DNA of 64,000 bases from Roseomonas sp. AR75 (GTDB taxonomy: Bacteria > Pseudomonadota > Alphaproteobacteria > Acetobacterales > Acetobacteraceae). Shown piece after piece: positions 8,662 through 17,376 of the stretch (the first letter of the stretch is position 1; every line of letters starts with the position of its first letter). Below the pieces are notes generated by a model, which saw nothing but the letters and a program-made list of their open reading frames with translations, was not told where the DNA came from and ran no database searches. The translations under genes and the position numbers were made by a program. The stretch is taken from positions 558,001 to 622,000 of the forward strand of contig NZ_STGB01000005.1 in the NCBI RefSeq assembly GCF_005222815.1, in the 5' to 3' direction.

Positions 8662-9252
8662 TCAGCCGCGCGCGGTCTCGAAGGCCTCGATCTCCGGCAG
8701 CAGGGTCAGCGTCATGCCGATCTCGTCCAGGCCGCGCAAGAGGCAGTCGCGCGCGAAGGGTGGGATGGAGAAGCCGTGCGCGACGCCGGCTGCATCGGTC
8801 AGGATGTTCTGCGCAAGGTCCACGGAGAGCGTCGCGCCGGGATGCGCGGCGAGATGCGCGCGTAGCGCGGCGCACACATCTTCCGGAAGGCGCACGGGCA
8901 AGAGGCCGTTCTTCAGTGAATTGCTGAAGAAGATGTCGCCGAAGCCCGACGCCACCACGCTGCGTATGCCGAGCGCGAGCAGCGCATACACCGCCGCCTC
9001 GCGCGAGGACCCCACGCCGAAGTTGCGCGACGCCACCAGGATGCCGGCGCGGTCGAAGGGCGGCTGGTTCAGCACGAAGTCCGGGCGCCTTTCCCCCTCA
9101 GGCGTGAAGCGCAAATCGTGGAAACCGTATTGCGCGTAGCGTTCGTCGCGCGGGCGGCGCATGAAGCGCGCAGGGATGATCTGGTCGGTGTCCACATTGG
9201 ACATGTCGAGCGGCGCAGCGATGGCCGTCAGCGTGGTGAAGGGCTCGGGCAT
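8662..9252 (-). CDS. leuD: 3-isopropylmalate dehydratase small subunit
   Basis: The 196-residue protein has the LeuD swivel-domain hallmarks: NVDTDQIIPARF near residue 20 and the substrate-loop region RNFGVGSSREAAVYAL near 96, then NSLKNGLLPVRL. With LeuC it isomerises 2-isopropylmalate to 3-isopropylmalate in leucine synthesis. It begins three bases after leuC ends, so the two are translated together. leuB and leuA are not in the window, so a paralogous pair acting on another 2- or 3-alkylmalate cannot be excluded, though both sequences look standard. Confidence 0.92.
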   Translation of the reverse strand: MPEPFTTLTAIAAPLDMSNVDTDQIIPARFMRRPRDERYAQYGFHDLRFTPEGERRPDFVLNQPPFDRAGILVASRNFGVGSSREAAVYALLALGIRSVVASGFGDIFFSNSLKNGLLPVRLPEDVCAALRAHLAAHPGATLSVDLAQNILTDAAGVAHGFSIPPFARDCLLRGLDEIGMTLTLLPEIEAFETARG

Positions 9253-9255
9253 CGT

Positions 9256-10620
9256 TCAGCCCTCCGCCGCGACGAGGCGGCCGGCGAGCGCGGAGGCCGC
9301 CGCGGAGGCTGGCGAGACGAGATGCGTGCGTGCGCCCCTGCCCTGCCGCCCGCGGAAATTGCGGTTGGACGTGGAGGCGCAGCGCTCGCCTTCCGCCACG
9401 CTGTCGCCGTTCATGGAGACGCAGAGCGAGCAGCCGCTCTCCTCCCAACTGGCGCCGGCTTCGCGGAAGATGCGGTCCAGCCCCTCGGCCTCGGCCTCGC
9501 GCTTGATGGCGGTGGAGCCGGGCGAGACGAGCATCGGCACGGCGATGCGCCTTCCCTGCAGCACCGCGGCGGCGGCGCGCAGATCGTCCAGCCGCGCATT
9601 GGTGCAGGAGCCGAGGAAGACGCGGTCCACGCGCACATCGGCCAGGCGCTCGCCGCCCGAGAGGCCCATATAGTCCAGGCTGCCGCGCCAGGCTTTTTGC
9701 CGGGATTCGTCCGGCGCCTCCTCCGGCCGCGGGACGCGACCGGAGAGGGGAACGGCTTCCTCGGGGCTGGTGCCCCAGGTCGCCATCGGCGTGATGCGCG
9801 ATGCATCCAGCGTCACCTGGGCGTCGAAGGCGGCGCCGTCGTCGCTGCGCAGCGTCGCGATGTCCACCGGCTTGGCGAAGGGGCGGCCCTGGAGCCAGGC
9901 GAGCGTGGTCGCATCCGGCGCCACCATGCCGGTGCGGGCGCCGGCCTCGATGGCCATGTTGCAGAGGGTGAGGCGCGCCTCGACGGAGAGGGCGCGGACG
10001 GCGCTGCCCATGAACTCGATGGCGCCGCCGAGCGCGCCGCCGGTGCCGATCTCCGCGATCAAGGCCAGCGCCATGTCCTTCGCGGTGGAGCCGGGCGGCA
10101 GCGTGCCGTCGAAGGCGATGCGGATCTGCCGTGGCCTGGATTGCCAGATGGTCTGCGTCGCCAGCACATGCGCGACCTCGCTGGCGCCGATGCCGAAGGC
10201 GAGCGCGCCGAGCGCGCCATGCGAGGAGGTGTGGCTGTCGCCGCAGACAACCGTCATCCCCGGCAGGGTCAGGCCGAGCTCGGGGCCGGCGACATGCACG
10301 ATGCCCTGGCGGGGATCGGCGATCTCGAAGGCCTGTATGCCGGCTTCGCGCGCGTTCTTCTCGAAGGTCTCGACGATGCCACGGATTTCGGGGTCCGGAA
10401 TCGCTGCCGTGTTGCGGCCGCGCGTGGGAACATAATGGTCGCCGAAGCCAAAGGAGAGGTCCGGGCGGCGGACCTTCAGCCCCTTGGCCCGCAGCATGTT
10501 GAAGGCGTGGAAGCTGCCCTCGTGGAAATAGTGGCGGTCCACATAGAGCAGGCAGAGCCCGTCATCGCGGCGATGGACGACATGGGCATCCCAGATTTTT
10601 TCGAACAGCGTGCGTGGCAT
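9256..10620 (-). CDS. leuC: 3-isopropylmalate dehydratase large subunit
   Basis: The start at 10620 (MPRTLFEKIWDAHVV) gives the standard LeuC N-terminus and a 454-residue protein, close to the usual 465. CGDSHTSSHGALGALAFGIG is the signature around residue 130. The three 4Fe-4S ligands are in GSCTNAR and CSLC near the C-terminal third. The open frame extends upstream of this start, but that extension overlaps the divergent lactonase gene and has no family similarity. Upstream of leuC is only 48 bp before the divergent gene at 10669. Confidence 0.93.
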   Translation of the reverse strand: MPRTLFEKIWDAHVVHRRDDGLCLLYVDRHYFHEGSFHAFNMLRAKGLKVRRPDLSFGFGDHYVPTRGRNTAAIPDPEIRGIVETFEKNAREAGIQAFEIADPRQGIVHVAGPELGLTLPGMTVVCGDSHTSSHGALGALAFGIGASEVAHVLATQTIWQSRPRQIRIAFDGTLPPGSTAKDMALALIAEIGTGGALGGAIEFMGSAVRALSVEARLTLCNMAIEAGARTGMVAPDATTLAWLQGRPFAKPVDIATLRSDDGAAFDAQVTLDASRITPMATWGTSPEEAVPLSGRVPRPEEAPDESRQKAWRGSLDYMGLSGGERLADVRVDRVFLGSCTNARLDDLRAAAAVLQGRRIAVPMLVSPGSTAIKREAEAEGLDRIFREAGASWEESGCSLCVSMNGDSVAEGERCASTSNRNFRGRQGRGARTHLVSPASAAASALAGRLVAAEG

Positions 10621-10668
10621 GGCGCGGGGGAACTTGCGGCGCGCGGCGGAGCGCCGCAAGGGTGGGAC

Positions 10669-11556
10669 ATGTGGTTCGACCCGCCCCGGCCCATCGCGGC
10701 CACGCTGCTCTCCCGCCTGCCGGACGCCCTGCGGCGCCCGAAACCCTCGGCCTGGGCGCAGGCCAATCGCGGGGGCGCGCCGATTGATTCGTTTCTGGAA
10801 GGGCCGTGCTTCGATGCGGCCGGGAATCTCTTCTGCGTGGACATCCCGCATGGGCGGGTGTTCCGCGTGAACGGGGCGCACTGGGAGACAGTTGCCGAAT
10901 ACGAGGGCTGGCCGAACGGGCTGGCGGCGCGCGAGGACGGGCTGGTGGTGGCAGACTACCGCCACGGTCTGCTGAGCCTCGATCCCCGCGACGGCGCCAT
11001 GGCGCCGATCCTGGAGACGATGCTGTCCGAGGGGTTTCGCGGGCTGAACGACGTGGTGGTGCATCCGGACGGGTCGCTGCTGTTCACGGACCAGGGGCAG
11101 ACCGGGCTGCAGGACCCGACGGGGCGGGTGTTCCGGCTGCATCCGGACGGGCGGCTGGACCGGCTGTTGGGGAACGGGCCGAGCCCGAACGGGCTGGTGC
11201 TCAACCGCGCTGCGACTCACTTGATGGTGGCGATGACGCGCAGTTGCGAGATCTGGCGCTTCGCGCTGCGGCCGGATGCGGTGGTGGGGAAGGCCAATCT
11301 TTTCTTCCGGGTGCCGGCGGGGACCTCGGGGCCGGATGGGATGTGCTTGGACGCGCAGGACCGGCTGTTCGTCAGCAATCCGGGGCATGGGCAGGTCTGG
11401 GTGGTGGACCCGCATGGGGTCTGCACGCATCGGGTGGATTGCACCGCGTTCGGGCGGATGCCGACCAACTGCACCCTGGCGCCGGATGGACGGACGCTGG
11501 TGATCAGCGAGAGCGAGTCGGGCTGCCTGCTGGCGGCGGAGATCCCGCCGGGCTGA
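10669..11556 (+). CDS. SMP-30/gluconolactonase-like beta-propeller
   Basis: This 295-residue protein shows propeller-blade strands typical of the SMP-30/gluconolactonase/LRE family: SFLEGPCFDAAGNLFCVDI, GFRGLNDVVVHPDGSLLFTD, SPNGLVLN and GPDGMCLDAQDRLFVSN. The conserved Glu (LEGP), Asn (LND, SPNG) and Asp (GPDG) are the usual divalent-metal ligands. It lacks a signal peptide, so it is probably cytoplasmic and hydrolyses a sugar lactone or similar ester. An open frame extends far upstream of this ATG but lies antisense to leuCD, so it is not part of the protein. It is divergent from leuC and converges on the ABC operon. Confidence 0.85.
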   Translation: MWFDPPRPIAATLLSRLPDALRRPKPSAWAQANRGGAPIDSFLEGPCFDAAGNLFCVDIPHGRVFRVNGAHWETVAEYEGWPNGLAAREDGLVVADYRHGLLSLDPRDGAMAPILETMLSEGFRGLNDVVVHPDGSLLFTDQGQTGLQDPTGRVFRLHPDGRLDRLLGNGPSPNGLVLNRAATHLMVAMTRSCEIWRFALRPDAVVGKANLFFRVPAGTSGPDGMCLDAQDRLFVSNPGHGQVWVVDPHGVCTHRVDCTAFGRMPTNCTLAPDGRTLVISESESGCLLAAEIPPG

Positions 11557-11573
11557 GCGGCGGCTCCCGCGCG

Positions 11574-12965
11574 CTATCCCCCGAGCGCCAGGACATCCTT
11601 CGCCGCCTTCCCGGCGATGTCGCGGTCATGCGTGACGAGCAGCAGCGCCGCGCCGCTGGCGGCGAGCGCGTCGCGCAGCCGGTCCATGACCTCCTGCTGC
11701 GTCACGGGATCGAGGCGCGAGGTCGGCTCGTCGGCGAAGAGCACGCGCGGCCCCGGCAGCATGGCGCGCAGCAGGGCAAAGCGCTGGAGTTCGCCGCCCG
11801 AGACCTCGTCCGGCCGCCGGGCGAGCAGCCCGGGCGAGAGGCGCAGCGCCTCCATCCATCGGGTCGTCGCGCGCGCATCCAGGCGGTGGCGCGCGACCAC
11901 CGCCTCGATCGCCTGGCCGACGGTGCGGCGCGGCGCGAAGGCGGCGACGGGGTCCTGGTAGAGCTTCTGGACGAAGGGCGCGACGAGACCCGGCGCGCGG
12001 CGCACCTCTCCCGCATCGGGCCGGAGCAGGCCGAGCAGCAGGTTGCCGAGGGTGGACTTGCCCGAGCCGCTCGGCCCGAACAGCGCGACGCGCCCGCCCG
12101 CGCGCAGCGCGACATCCACGCCCTCGAACAGGCGCTGCGCGCCGAAGCGCTTGGCGAGCCCGCGCCCCTCCACCAGCACGCCGCCGGTCTCGGCGCGCGG
12201 CCAGGGCGCCCAGGCGGCGGGCTCGGCGGCGAGCAGGCGGCGCGTATAGGCGTGGCGCGGCGCGGCGAGCACCGCCGCGGCCGGGCCGGATTCCACCACC
12301 TCGCCCTCCAGCATCACACCGACCTCGCCGCCCAGGCCGCGGGCGACGGCGACGTCATGGGTGATGGCGAGCAGGATGCGTCCGGCCTCGGCCTCTGCGC
12401 GCAGCAGCGCCGTGACGCCGTCGCGCAGCGCCGTGTCGAGTCCCTTGGTCGGCTCGTCCGCCAGCAGCACGCCGGCGCCCGCGACGCGCGTCGCGGCGAG
12501 CGCCACGCGCTGGCACATGCCGCCTGAGAGCTGGAAGGGATAGCGCCGCTCGCCGCGCGCCAGGCCGAGCGCGGCCAGCGCCTCCCCGGCACGGCGGCGC
12601 GCCTCGGCCCAGGGGGCGCGGTTCAGGAAGCGCGGCACCTCGGCAACCTGCGCCTCGGCGCGCATCAGCGGGTCGAGTGCGGCCCAGGGCTCCTGCGGCA
12701 GCATGGCGATGCGCCGGCCCCACAGCGCACGACGCGCCGCCGCGTCCAGCCGCAGCAGGTCGGTGCCGTCGAGGCGCACCGAGCCGCCCGCGGAAAGCCT
12801 GGGCGGCAGCGTGCCCATCACCGCCTGCATCAGCAGCGACTTGCCCGACCCCGTCTCGCCCAGCAGGGCAAGCGGCACGCCCGGCCGCAGCGTCAGCGAG
12901 GTGGGATGCACGATGCGGCCCTGCGGCCCGTCCACCGTCACGCCGTCCAGCACGAGGTCGCTCAT
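11574..12965 (-). CDS. Peptide/nickel-type ABC transporter, fused double ATPase
   Basis: The 463-residue protein carries two complete nucleotide-binding domains: Walker A GETGSGKS and signature LSGGMCQRVALAA with LLADEPTKGLD in the first half; GPSGSGKST, VSGGELQRFALLRA and VLFADEPTSRLD in the second. It therefore replaces separate DppD and DppF subunits. It energises uptake through the two permeases upstream in the same operon. The ATG at 12965 overlaps the permease stop by 4 bases (ATGA). The frame is open further upstream but only antisense or in other frames of the permease. Substrate (di/oligopeptide, nickel or other) is not determined. Confidence 0.92.
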   Translation of the reverse strand: MSDLVLDGVTVDGPQGRIVHPTSLTLRPGVPLALLGETGSGKSLLMQAVMGTLPPRLSAGGSVRLDGTDLLRLDAAARRALWGRRIAMLPQEPWAALDPLMRAEAQVAEVPRFLNRAPWAEARRRAGEALAALGLARGERRYPFQLSGGMCQRVALAATRVAGAGVLLADEPTKGLDTALRDGVTALLRAEAEAGRILLAITHDVAVARGLGGEVGVMLEGEVVESGPAAAVLAAPRHAYTRRLLAAEPAAWAPWPRAETGGVLVEGRGLAKRFGAQRLFEGVDVALRAGGRVALFGPSGSGKSTLGNLLLGLLRPDAGEVRRAPGLVAPFVQKLYQDPVAAFAPRRTVGQAIEAVVARHRLDARATTRWMEALRLSPGLLARRPDEVSGGELQRFALLRAMLPGPRVLFADEPTSRLDPVTQQEVMDRLRDALAASGAALLLVTHDRDIAGKAAKDVLALGG

Positions 12966-13732
12966 CGCCGCGCGCCCGCGACGAGCTGCAGGCCGAGCAC
13001 GGTCAGCGCGAGCAGCAGGCCGGGCAGCAGCACCTGCAGCGGCGCCTCCGCGTGGTAGGGCAGCAGCTCCGTCATCATGCTCCCCCATTCCGGCGTCGGC
13101 GGCCGCAGCCCGATGCCGACGAAGGCGAGGGCGGAGATGGCGGTGACCGCCGCCGCCGCGCTGAAGGCGAGCAGCGTCACCAGCATCGGCGCGAGCTCCG
13201 GCAGCAGGTGGTGGCGCAGCACATGCCAGGGCCCGAAGCCGAAGAGCCGCGCCGCCTCCACCGCCGGCCGAGCGAGCAGCGAGGCGGCGACGCCGCGGGT
13301 GAGGCGGAAATACTCGACCCAGAGCGCGAGCGAGAGACCGAGATAGAGCGGCAGGAACTCGCCCGGCGCGAAGGCGGCGAAGAGCACGACGAGCAGCAGC
13401 CCGGGGAGCGCCATCACGGCATCCGCCAGCGAGACGAGGGCGCGCTCCACGATTCCGCCGCGCCAGGCGGCGATGAGCCCGAGCGCGATCCCCGGCACCG
13501 CCGCCGCGACCGCCGCCACCGCGGCGAAGCCGAGCGAGAGGCGCGTGGCGTGCGTGAGCCGCGCCAGCATGTCGCGCCCGAACTGGTCCGTGCCCAGCGG
13601 GTGCACAGCACCCGGCCCCTGCAGCGTCGCCGAAAGGTCCTGCCGCAGCGGGTCGCCCGCCAGCAGCGGGCCGAGGATGCCGAAGGCGGCAATGGCGGCC
13701 AGCAGGGCCCAGCCGATGCGGGCGGCGGTCAC
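12962..13732 (-). CDS. Peptide/nickel-type ABC permease (DppC-like)
   Basis: The 256-residue membrane protein opens with one helix and then HPLGTDQFGRDMLARL, the DppC/OppC N-terminal hallmark. It ends with the EAA-loop region (EAARLFGFGPWHVLRHHLLPEL) that contacts the ATPase, followed by AFVGIGLRPPTPEWGSM. Its ATG overlaps the stop of the DppB-like gene by 4 bases and its own stop overlaps the ATPase start, so the proteins are made at coupled levels. Confidence 0.92.
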   Translation of the reverse strand: MTAARIGWALLAAIAAFGILGPLLAGDPLRQDLSATLQGPGAVHPLGTDQFGRDMLARLTHATRLSLGFAAVAAVAAAVPGIALGLIAAWRGGIVERALVSLADAVMALPGLLLVVLFAAFAPGEFLPLYLGLSLALWVEYFRLTRGVAASLLARPAVEAARLFGFGPWHVLRHHLLPELAPMLVTLLAFSAAAAVTAISALAFVGIGLRPPTPEWGSMMTELLPYHAEAPLQVLLPGLLLALTVLGLQLVAGARR

Positions 13733-14676
13733 GCGGCGCTCCGCCGGCGCGGATCGATCAGCAGGGTCAGCAGGTCCACCAGCGCGTTCAGCGCGACGAA
13801 GAGCAGGCCCATGACCAGCGCGGTGCCCTGCACCATCGGCACGTCGCGCGCGACCACCGCATGCACCAGCGCATGGCCGATGCCCGGCCAGGCGAAGAGC
13901 GTCTCGACGATCACCACGCCCTCGATCAGGGCGACGAGCTGCACGCCGAGATAGGCGACGACCGGCACGGCCGCGTTGCGCCAGACGTGCCGGCGCCGCA
14001 CCGCGCCCTCCGGCAGGCCCTTCCGGCGCGCGAACTCGGCCGGCTCGGCATGCAGCGCGGCGGCGACGGCATCGCGCGCCACGCGGCTCGAGACGGCGGC
14101 GAGGCCAAGGGCCAGCGTGACGGCGGGCAGCACCACCTCCTGCCAGCCGCCGACGCCGGCGGCCGGCAGCCAGCCGAGGCCGACGGCGAAGACCAGGATC
14201 AGCCCGATGCCGACGACGAAGGCGGGCAGCGCGCGCAGCACGGCGGAAGCGACGAGCCCCGCCCGGTCCGCCGCAGACCCCGCCCGCGCGCCGAGCCAGG
14301 CGCCGAGCGGCGGCCCGACCAGCACGGAGATGCCGAGCGCGACCACCGCCAGCAGGATGGTATGGCCGAGATAGGTCTTCAGTTCGTCCACCACGGGATC
14401 ACCGCTGACGAGCGACACGCCGAGGTCGAACCGGATCAGGCCGCCCAGCCACGCGCCGAGCTGCTGCCACCACGGCCTGTCGAGGCCGAGTTCCACCCGC
14501 ACCGCGTCGGCCGCCGCGCCGGAGACGAGGTCGATGCCGTAGCGACCTGCGGCAATCCGGAAGGCCATGTCGCCCGGCAGCAGCCGGACCATGGCGAAGC
14601 ACGCGATGCCGACGACGAGGGCGACCAGCAGCGCCTGGACCGCACGGGCGGCCAGCGCGCGGGTCAGTCCGCCCAT
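13729..14676 (-). CDS. Peptide/nickel-type ABC permease (DppB-like)
   Basis: Starting at 14676 (MGGLTRALAARAVQALLVAL) the product is 315 residues, normal for DppB/OppB. It has LLPGD after helix 1, LGLDRPWWQQ and the DFDLGVS-like IRFDLGVSLVSG, and the cytoplasmic EAA loop (EFARRKGLPEGAVRRRHVWRNA). LIEGVVIVETLFAWPGIG is the usual C-terminal helix pair. Its start lies 13 bases inside the binding-protein gene. Confidence 0.92.
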   Translation of the reverse strand: MGGLTRALAARAVQALLVALVVGIACFAMVRLLPGDMAFRIAAGRYGIDLVSGAAADAVRVELGLDRPWWQQLGAWLGGLIRFDLGVSLVSGDPVVDELKTYLGHTILLAVVALGISVLVGPPLGAWLGARAGSAADRAGLVASAVLRALPAFVVGIGLILVFAVGLGWLPAAGVGGWQEVVLPAVTLALGLAAVSSRVARDAVAAALHAEPAEFARRKGLPEGAVRRRHVWRNAAVPVVAYLGVQLVALIEGVVIVETLFAWPGIGHALVHAVVARDVPMVQGTALVMGLLFVALNALVDLLTLLIDPRRRSAA

Positions 14677-16187
14677 CGCATGCCGGCGATGCGGTAGGAG
14701 AGTTCCAGCGGATCCACGCTGCCGCCGGCGACGCGGCGGCTGAAGGCGACAGGGTAGTCGTACCAGGCGACCGGGATCACCGGCAGTTCGGCCTGCAGGA
14801 TCGCGGCGATCCGCCGGCGCAGCTGCGTCTGCGTCGCCGGGTCGGGCTCCGCGGTCAGGCGCTCCATGGCCGCGACCAACGCCGGGTCGGACCAGCCCAT
14901 GGCGCCCCAATCGCCGCCCTGCGGGCCGAAATCCTGCAGCAGCGTCCCGATCGGGTCGGGCACGAGGGAGAAGTTGCGGGCGAAGAGAGCGGCTTCCAGC
15001 GTGCCGTCGCGGTGGCCGGCCGGGATTTCGCCGCTGTTCATGACCGCGACCTGCAGGTCGATGCCGGCCTCGCGCAGCTGCGCTTGCATGGCGGTTGCGA
15101 CGCCGGGCAGTTCCGGGCGATCCGAGAAGGTGCGGAGCGTGGCGCGGAAGGTCTTGCCATCCTTGGCGCGGATGCCGTCCGGGCCGGGCCGCCAGCCGGC
15201 CTCGTCCAGGAGCCGCCGCGCCTCGGCCAGGTCGCGCCGCAGCGGCGGCAGGTCGGCGTCGTACCAGTCGCCGAGGCCGGGCGGGAAGAGCTGCGTCGCC
15301 GCGGATTCGGGGCTGCGCAGCAGCGCCGTCGCGATGCCCGCGCGGTCGATCGCCAGGCTGAAGGCGCGGCGCGTGCGGACATCCGCGAACATCGGCAGGC
15401 TGGCGTTCAGCTTGACGGCGCGGGTGCGCGGGATCGGCACGACCTCCACACTCAGCCGCGCATTGCGCCGGAGCCGCGCGACGGTCTCGGGTGCCAGCGT
15501 CGTCACGATCTCGGCCTGTCCGGCCTCGGCCATGGCCGCCCGCGTCTCGCCGCGTGTGACGGCCAGGTAGGAGACGCGCTCGATGGCGGGCGCCACGCCC
15601 CACCAGCCCGCGAAACGCTCGGCATCCAGGCGCTGCGGGGCGAGCAGGTCGGTCAGGCGGTAGGGTCCGGTGCCGATGATCGCGCGGACCGCCCCGCCCG
15701 CATCGTAGGCCGCCGGGGCGAGGATGACCGTGCTGCTGTGCGCCAGGAAGGCGGGCAGCGAGAGGAAGGGCCGCGCGGTGCGCAGCACGACCTCGCCGGC
15801 CTCCGCCGCGATGCCCTCGATCGGCACCTGCGCCAGCGGGCCGGGACCGCCGCGGGCGCGGCGCAGCGACTCGGCCACGGCCGCTGCGGTGACGGGCGTG
15901 CCGTCGTGGAAGGTGGCGCCGGCGCGGAGCGCGATGCGCCAGGTCACCCGGTCGTCCAGCAGCCGCCAGCCCCGGGCGAGGGACGGCACGAGGGCGCCGC
16001 GCTCGTCGGTGCCGACCAGCGTCTCGGCGATCTGCATGCGCTGGAAGACGTAGCCAGAGCGGGCCGGGTCGAGGCCGCCGATCTCCCAGGGCGCGACGAC
16101 GCGCAGCACGCGGGCGGGCTGGGCATTGGCGCCGCGCGCCAGGGCGGGGGCCGCGAGGGCGAAGGCGAGGAGGGGGCGTCTCTGCAT
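14664..16187 (-). CDS. ABC transporter substrate-binding protein, family 5 (DppA/NikA-like)
   Basis: The mature protein follows the SBP family 5 pattern: DPARSGYVFQRMQIAETLVG, RAGATFHDGTPVTAAAVAESL and later AFSLAIDRAGIA. The start at 16187 gives a clean signal peptide (MQRRPLLAFALAAPALARGANA); in-frame ATGs at 16205 and 16223 are alternatives. It delivers substrate to the overlapping permease and ATPase genes. A TATACT box lies just upstream of the chosen start on this strand, so the transcript may have a very short leader. First gene of the importer operon, divergent from the Bug gene at 16327. Confidence 0.9.
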   Translation of the reverse strand: MQRRPLLAFALAAPALARGANAQPARVLRVVAPWEIGGLDPARSGYVFQRMQIAETLVGTDERGALVPSLARGWRLLDDRVTWRIALRAGATFHDGTPVTAAAVAESLRRARGGPGPLAQVPIEGIAAEAGEVVLRTARPFLSLPAFLAHSSTVILAPAAYDAGGAVRAIIGTGPYRLTDLLAPQRLDAERFAGWWGVAPAIERVSYLAVTRGETRAAMAEAGQAEIVTTLAPETVARLRRNARLSVEVVPIPRTRAVKLNASLPMFADVRTRRAFSLAIDRAGIATALLRSPESAATQLFPPGLGDWYDADLPPLRRDLAEARRLLDEAGWRPGPDGIRAKDGKTFRATLRTFSDRPELPGVATAMQAQLREAGIDLQVAVMNSGEIPAGHRDGTLEAALFARNFSLVPDPIGTLLQDFGPQGGDWGAMGWSDPALVAAMERLTAEPDPATQTQLRRRIAAILQAELPVIPVAWYDYPVAFSRRVAGGSVDPLELSYRIAGMRWAD

Positions 16188-16283
16188 GAGGCGATAGTAT
16201 AACATTCCAATGCGCCCGACCATCCCGACGAGGGGCGCGCGACTTGATCAGGGCGATGGCCAACGGCGCTAATCGGTGGCAGA

Positions 16284-16310
16284 ATAGAACATCGTTCTAT
16301 CTGACAGAAC
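16284..16310. promoter_or_regulatory. Palindromic operator, probable IclR binding site
   Basis: ATAGAAC-ATC-GTTCTAT (16284-16300) is a perfect 7-bp inverted repeat with a 3-base spacer, and a further AGAAC half-site lies at 16306-16310. It sits immediately upstream of the ribosome-binding site (AAAGGGAGG) of the Bug gene whose operon contains an IclR regulator. IclR-family proteins bind palindromes of this size, often autogenously. The site could also affect the divergent ABC operon. Assignment is by position. Confidence 0.55.
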
Positions 16311-16326
16311 AAAGGGAGGTCCCGTC

Positions 16327-17376
16327 ATGTTGCCCCGCCGCGCCCTGCTCGCCGCCGCCCCGCTCGCTCCTGCCCTGCTCGCCGCCGCGCCTGCCCGCGC
16401 CCAGGGCGACTGGCCCACGCGGCCGGTCCGCATGGTGCTGCCCTATGCCGCTGGCGGCGCGACCGACGTGATCTGCCGGCTGATTGCGGACCGCATGTCC
16501 CAGCGCCTGCCGCAGCGCGTGGTGGTGGAGAACCGGACCGGGGCGGGCGGCTCCATCGGCGCGTCGAACGTCGCGAAGTCGCCGGGCGACGGCTACAGCC
16601 TGCTGTTCCACAACATCGGCCATGCGGTGACGAAGGCGCTCTATCCGCAGATCGACTACGATCCCGCCACGGACCTGAAGGCCGTCACGGTCGTGGCGGA
16701 AAGCCCGATGGTGCTGCTGGTGCCGCCGAATTCGCCGCACCGCACCCTCGCCGACTTCGTCGCCTTCGCGAAGGCGAACCCCGAACGGCTGACCTATGGC
16801 AGCACGGGCGGCGGCGGCGCCCTGCAACTCGTCTCGCTGCTGTTCCTCCGCGCCGCCGGCATCCGCATGACGGAGGTGCCCTATCGCGGCGGCGCGCCGG
16901 CGGCGCTCGATCTCGCGAACGGGTCGCTCGACATGCTCTACGATGCGGGGCTGACCGGCTTCGGCCTGGCGCAGGGCGGGCGGGCGCGGGCGCTCGCGAT
17001 CTCCGGCCCGCAGCGCAGCCCGGTGATGCCGGATGTGCCGACCATGGCGGAGCTCGGTTTTCGGGACGCCACCTTCATGGTGTGGCAGGCGATCTTCGCG
17101 CCGGGCACCACGCCAGACCCGCTCGTCGCGCGCATCCAGCGCGAGGTCGCGGCGGTGCTGGCCGAGCCCGCCACGCGCACGCGCCTGGCCGAGCTCGGCG
17201 CGGAGCGGATCGTCGGCAACACGCCGACCGAGGCGCAGGCCTTCGTCGCGGCCGAGATGGCGAAATGGGCGGTGATCCTGCGCGAGGCGGGCGTGCGGTT
17301 GAGCAACGCGAAACCGCACCGGCGCGATGGGTTGGCGGGCGGCATCGCGCAAGACGAATGGCTCCGCGCCGGCTGA
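16327..17376 (+). CDS. Tripartite tricarboxylate transporter substrate-binding protein (Bug family)
   Basis: The 349-residue protein has a signal peptide ending ...AAPARA and the Bug/TctC core: WPTRPVRMVLPYAAGGATDV, VVENRTGAGGSIGA and MTEVPYRGGAPAALDLANG. Such proteins bind carboxylates in the periplasm and hand them to TctA/TctB membrane subunits, which are not encoded here. The last 20 residues (after LREAGVRLS) look like an unconserved extension reaching into the next gene. The start follows AAAGGGAGG. Its stop overlaps the IclR start (TGATG), so it is co-transcribed with the regulator and the CoA transferase. Confidence 0.92.
   Translation: MLPRRALLAAAPLAPALLAAAPARAQGDWPTRPVRMVLPYAAGGATDVICRLIADRMSQRLPQRVVVENRTGAGGSIGASNVAKSPGDGYSLLFHNIGHAVTKALYPQIDYDPATDLKAVTVVAESPMVLLVPPNSPHRTLADFVAFAKANPERLTYGSTGGGGALQLVSLLFLRAAGIRMTEVPYRGGAPAALDLANGSLDMLYDAGLTGFGLAQGGRARALAISGPQRSPVMPDVPTMAELGFRDATFMVWQAIFAPGTTPDPLVARIQREVAAVLAEPATRTRLAELGAERIVGNTPTEAQAFVAAEMAKWAVILREAGVRLSNAKPHRRDGLAGGIAQDEWLRAG

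Noticed and set aside
9118..10668. N-terminal extension of the SMP-30-like protein upstream of 10669
   Set aside because: It runs antisense to leuC and leuD and has no similarity to the family; the family N-terminus starts at 10669.
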